The notes beneath the pieces are model-generated. The model ran no database searches and was not told the DNA's origin. It saw only the letters and a list, made by a program, of their open reading frames with translations. A stretch of 7,179 bases of DNA, taken from Coriobacteriia bacterium. GTDB lineage: Bacteria; Actinomycetota; Coriobacteriia; Coriobacteriales; QAMH01. Made by a program: the position numbers and the translations under genes. Shown piece by piece: positions 5,504 to 7,179 of this stretch (positions are counted from its first letter, which is position 1; the number at the start of each line of letters is the position of its first letter). The DNA lies in NCBI GenBank assembly GCA_900758075.1, contig CAAEQF010000203.1:1-7179 (forward strand), given 5' to 3'.

Positions 5504-6775
5504 ATGCTCAAGAAATTCAGACGACGCTTCATCCTCATCACCATGGTGCTCGTGGGCATCGTGTCGTTTATCGCCTTTGCGGTAGTGGGGTTCAATAACT
5601 ACAGCACCATGAAGGGCGATGTGGATCATACCCTCGAGATGGCGGTGAGCGATACCGGTTCGACGCAGTCGTTTCCGGGGTTTGGGCGCGGCAAGGGCGG
5701 CGGGGATGACTGGCACGGGCAGGGGCAGCGCATGCGCAACATCCCCGTGCTCGCGGTGGCCATCTATCTCGACAACCCGGGCTATATCGTCACGGACGCG
5801 TCTTCCACGGCGGTCATCGAGGACAGCGACACGCTGCAGGACGTGGTCACGGCGGCGCTTGCCGACGGGGCAGAGAGCGGTAAGCTCGCCGACTACGGGC
5901 TCTATTACCGGCTCTCCACTAGCAGCACGAGCTGCCGCATCGCGTTTGTGAGCGCCTCGCAGGTCGAAGAGGAGCTGCTGCAGTCCCTCGGCGTGCTCGC
6001 CGCGTTGTGGGCGGTCCTCATGCTCGCGATCTTCGCGATTACCGTGTTCCTGTCGCGCTTCGCGGCGCGTCCGGTAGAGCGGGCTTGGAAAGACCAGCAG
6101 CGCTTCATCGCGGATGCGAGCCATGAGCTCAAGACGCCGCTCACCATCATCATGGCTGATGCGGCAATTCTGGCAGACAACCCCGATGCCACGGTCAGGG
6201 AGCAGGGCGCGTGGGTCGAGGGCATCTCCGCAGAGGCAACGCGCATGCAGCATTTGACGGAAGACATGCTCACGCTTGCCCAGGCAGATGCGGGCATCGA
6301 TACCAAGCAGCTCATGGCGGACGTCGACTTGAGCTCGGTCGTGGAAGGCCAGGTGCTGCAGTTCGACGCCGTCGCCTTCGAGCGTGGCCTCACGATCGAA
6401 GGCGAGGTCGAAGAGGGGTTGCATGTGCAAGGCGACGAGATGCGCCTCGAGAGCGCCTTCAAGACGATTCTGGAGAACGCGTGCAAATACTCGGAGCAGC
6501 CGGGCACGATTGCGCTCAAGCTCGTGCGCGCCAAAAACCAAGCGGTGCTGACCGTGCATAACGGAGGCGACCCCATACCCTCGGAGGATCTGCCGCATCT
6601 GTTCGACCGCTTCTACCGTTCGGACAAGGCGCGCACGCACGAGGGCGAGGCGGCGAGTTTTGGGCTGGGGCTTTCCATTGCCAAGTCGACGGTCGAGATG
6701 CACGGTGGGACGATTGCGGCGGCATCTGATGCCTCGGGCACGACGTTTACGACCAAGCTGCCGCTGGCCAAATAA
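5504..6775 (+). CDS. Membrane sensor histidine kinase
   Basis: This 423-residue partner of the upstream regulator has a basic N-terminus, a first membrane helix (about 9-30), an extracytoplasmic sensor region of about 130 residues, and a second helix (about 163-184). The sensor region holds a Gly/charged stretch (60-78, FGRGKGGGDDWHG) and a strand-rich part. Only about 16 residues separate the second helix from the dimerisation domain, so no full HAMP domain fits. The H-box FIADASHELKTPL carries the phospho-acceptor His207. The ATPase domain shows the N-box NACKYS (Asn325), a G1 region VHNGGDPIP in which the usual Asp is His352, the F-box LPHLFDRFYRSD, and the G2 motif GLGLSIAK (387-394). It has no GGAGG ribosome site; the 12-bp gap after the regulator stop suggests translational coupling. 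The signal sensed is unknown. Confidence 0.95.
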   Translation: MLKKFRRRFILITMVLVGIVSFIAFAVVGFNNYSTMKGDVDHTLEMAVSDTGSTQSFPGFGRGKGGGDDWHGQGQRMRNIPVLAVAIYLDNPGYIVTDASSTAVIEDSDTLQDVVTAALADGAESGKLADYGLYYRLSTSSTSCRIAFVSASQVEEELLQSLGVLAALWAVLMLAIFAITVFLSRFAARPVERAWKDQQRFIADASHELKTPLTIIMADAAILADNPDATVREQGAWVEGISAEATRMQHLTEDMLTLAQADAGIDTKQLMADVDLSSVVEGQVLQFDAVAFERGLTIEGEVEEGLHVQGDEMRLESAFKTILENACKYSEQPGTIALKLVRAKNQAVLTVHNGGDPIPSEDLPHLFDRFYRSDKARTHEGEAASFGLGLSIAKSTVEMHGGTIAAASDASGTTFTTKLPLAK

Positions 6776-6782
6776 TCGGGTG

Positions 6783-6799
6783 TCCGCTGAGCGGAGTTT
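6783..6799 (+). terminator. Short palindrome after the histidine kinase gene, weak terminator candidate
   Basis: TCCGC (6783-6787) and GCGGA (6791-6795) flank a 3-nt loop, followed by GTTT. It lies 7 bp after the kinase stop codon, the right place for a terminator, but the stem is short and the T-run minimal. Read-through towards the ferredoxin gene remains possible. Confidence 0.28.
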
Positions 6800-6822
6800 C
6801 CTGCGCTTTGGGAATATTGTCC

Positions 6823-6852
6823 GTGACTAACTCGAGGGTGGGGCGGTAGAGT
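6823..6852 (+). promoter_or_regulatory. Candidate promoter for the ferredoxin gene
   Basis: GTGACT (6823-6828; four of six to TTGACA) and TAGAGT (6847-6852; four of six to TATAAT) are 18 bp apart. The predicted transcript start, near 6859, would fall at the edge of the hairpin at 6857-6872. Both boxes are modest matches, so this is a weak call. Confidence 0.3.
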
Positions 6853-6856
6853 GCGA

Positions 6857-6898
6857 GTAGCTTTTTAGCTACCGAGAAGGCGGCTCCTTTTGGTGCCG
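6857..6898 (+). other. Two hairpins in the ferredoxin leader, both with TTTT loops
   Basis: GTAGCT (6857-6862) and AGCTAC (6867-6872) form a perfect six-pair stem around TTTT. Eight bases on, CGGC-T-CC (6881-6887) pairs with GG-T-GCCG (6892-6898) around a second TTTT (6888-6891), with one T-T mismatch. No T-run follows either stem, so these are not standard terminators. They may protect the 5' end of an abundant short mRNA or regulate it; no known riboswitch class is recognised. Confidence 0.45.
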
Positions 6899-6917
6899 TG
6901 TAGAGAAGGGAAGACTC

Positions 6918-7085
6918 ATGGCAGTAAAGATTGACCAGGATACCTGCATCGCGTGCGGCGCTTGCGCAGATACCTGCCCGGTAAGCGCTCTGACCGTCAA
7001 CGATTACGCTGAGGTCAACGAGGACGAGTGCATCGAGTGCGGCGCTTGCATTTCTTCTTGCCCCGTCGACGCGTTGAGCCTGTAA
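6918..7085 (+). CDS. 2[4Fe-4S] ferredoxin, clostridial type
   Basis: This 55-residue cytosolic electron carrier has two CxxCxxCxxxCP motifs: Cys10, 13, 16, 20 and Cys38, 41, 44, 48, each motif ending with CPV. In the family, the first three Cys of one motif and the last of the other hold each cubane cluster. It likely accepts low-potential electrons from enzymes such as pyruvate:ferredoxin oxidoreductase and passes them to hydrogenases or an Rnf-type complex; no such partner lies in the window. The two halves are clear internal duplicates, even sharing the 12 bases TGCGGCGCTTGC at 6954 and 7038. The length is normal for the family. The ATG has an AAGGGAAG-type ribosome site (6906-6913) about 5 nt upstream. 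It appears monocistronic, with its own leader and a strong terminator, and fits an anaerobic host. Confidence 0.96.
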   Translation: MAVKIDQDTCIACGACADTCPVSALTVNDYAEVNEDECIECGACISSCPVDALSL

Positions 7086-7110
7086 GCTCGAGTACGCGAG
7101 CATAGTTTTG
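7086..7110 (+). terminator. First 3' hairpin after ferredoxin, weak terminator candidate
   Basis: GCTCG (7086-7090) pairs with CGAGC (7097-7101) across a 6-nt loop, starting directly after the stop codon, and ATAGTTTTG follows. It is weaker than the second hairpin and may instead protect the 3' end. Confidence 0.35.
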
Positions 7111-7116
7111 TGTTGG

Positions 7117-7143
7117 AGGCCCGCCTTTCGAGGCGGGCCTTTT
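7117..7143 (+). terminator. Strong intrinsic terminator of the ferredoxin gene
   Basis: AGGCCCGCCT (7117-7126) and AGGCGGGCCT (7131-7140) form a perfect ten-pair stem capped by a TTCG tetraloop, with TTTT at 7140-7143. It ends the ferredoxin transcript. On the other strand an A-rich, not T-rich, flank would need to be judged separately. Confidence 0.92.
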
Positions 7144-7179
7144 GCGTGCTAGGGGGGGCGTGCGACGCCGGCTGAGCGG

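Noticed and set aside
5426..6703. A 425-codon open frame on the - strand opposite the histidine kinase.
   Set aside because: Antisense shadow with Arg/His/Leu-rich composition and no domain; the + strand carries H, N, F and G boxes in order.
6857..6898. A riboswitch of a known class before the ferredoxin gene.
   Set aside because: Only two simple hairpins are seen, with no recognisable ligand-binding core.
6747..7103. A 118-codon open frame on the - strand covering the ferredoxin gene.
   Set aside because: The ferredoxin on the + strand explains the sequence fully, with eight correctly spaced Cys; the opposite frame also crosses the leader hairpins.
7152..7169. A run of seven G followed by a small palindrome GGCGT/ACGCC at the window edge.
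   Set aside because: Five pairs with a 3-nt loop and no context; too little sequence remains to assign it.

Overview
The window looks like chromosomal DNA from a high-GC, Gram-positive anaerobe, most likely a member of the Coriobacteriia (Collinsella/Olsenella/Atopobium relatives). The grounds are the GC-rich codon use with strong AGGAGG-type ribosome sites at two genes, a repeat-bearing YkuD-type transpeptidase, a class A penicillin-binding protein with a low-complexity tail, an OmpR-type two-component pair, and a stand-alone clostridial-type 2[4Fe-4S] ferredoxin. The placement is an inference from protein style, not from a marker gene.

Layout. (1) Bases 2-1387, + strand: 3' part of a gene for a cell-surface protein with tandem ~70-residue aromatic repeats and a C-terminal L,D-transpeptidase domain; its 5' end lies outside the window. 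A clear intrinsic terminator follows. (2) 1444-2343, +: family 2 glycosyltransferase, rhamnosyltransferase-like. (3) 2419-4605, - strand: class A PBP with glycosyltransferase and D,D-transpeptidase domains, convergent with the glycosyltransferase gene. (4) 4606-4810: a 205-bp divergent control region. (5) 4811-5491 and 5504-6775, +: response regulator and sensor histidine kinase, separated by 12 bp. (6) 6918-7085, +: a 55-residue ferredoxin with its own hairpin-containing leader and a very strong terminator. No gene-free stretch exceeds 300 bases; the longest is the 205-bp divergent region.

How the parts may work together. Four of the six genes concern the cell envelope or could: the L,D-transpeptidase makes 3-3 cross-links or attaches proteins, the PBP polymerises glycan and makes 4-3 cross-links, and the glycosyltransferase probably adds a sugar to a surface polymer. 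The two-component system diverges from the PBP gene, so PBP control by this system is a reasonable but unproven idea. The ferredoxin is a separate housekeeping redox unit.

No wholly new system is evident. The strongest leads are the surface repeat module, whose copies are nearly identical at the DNA level, the symmetric elements in the divergent region, and the structured ferredoxin leader.
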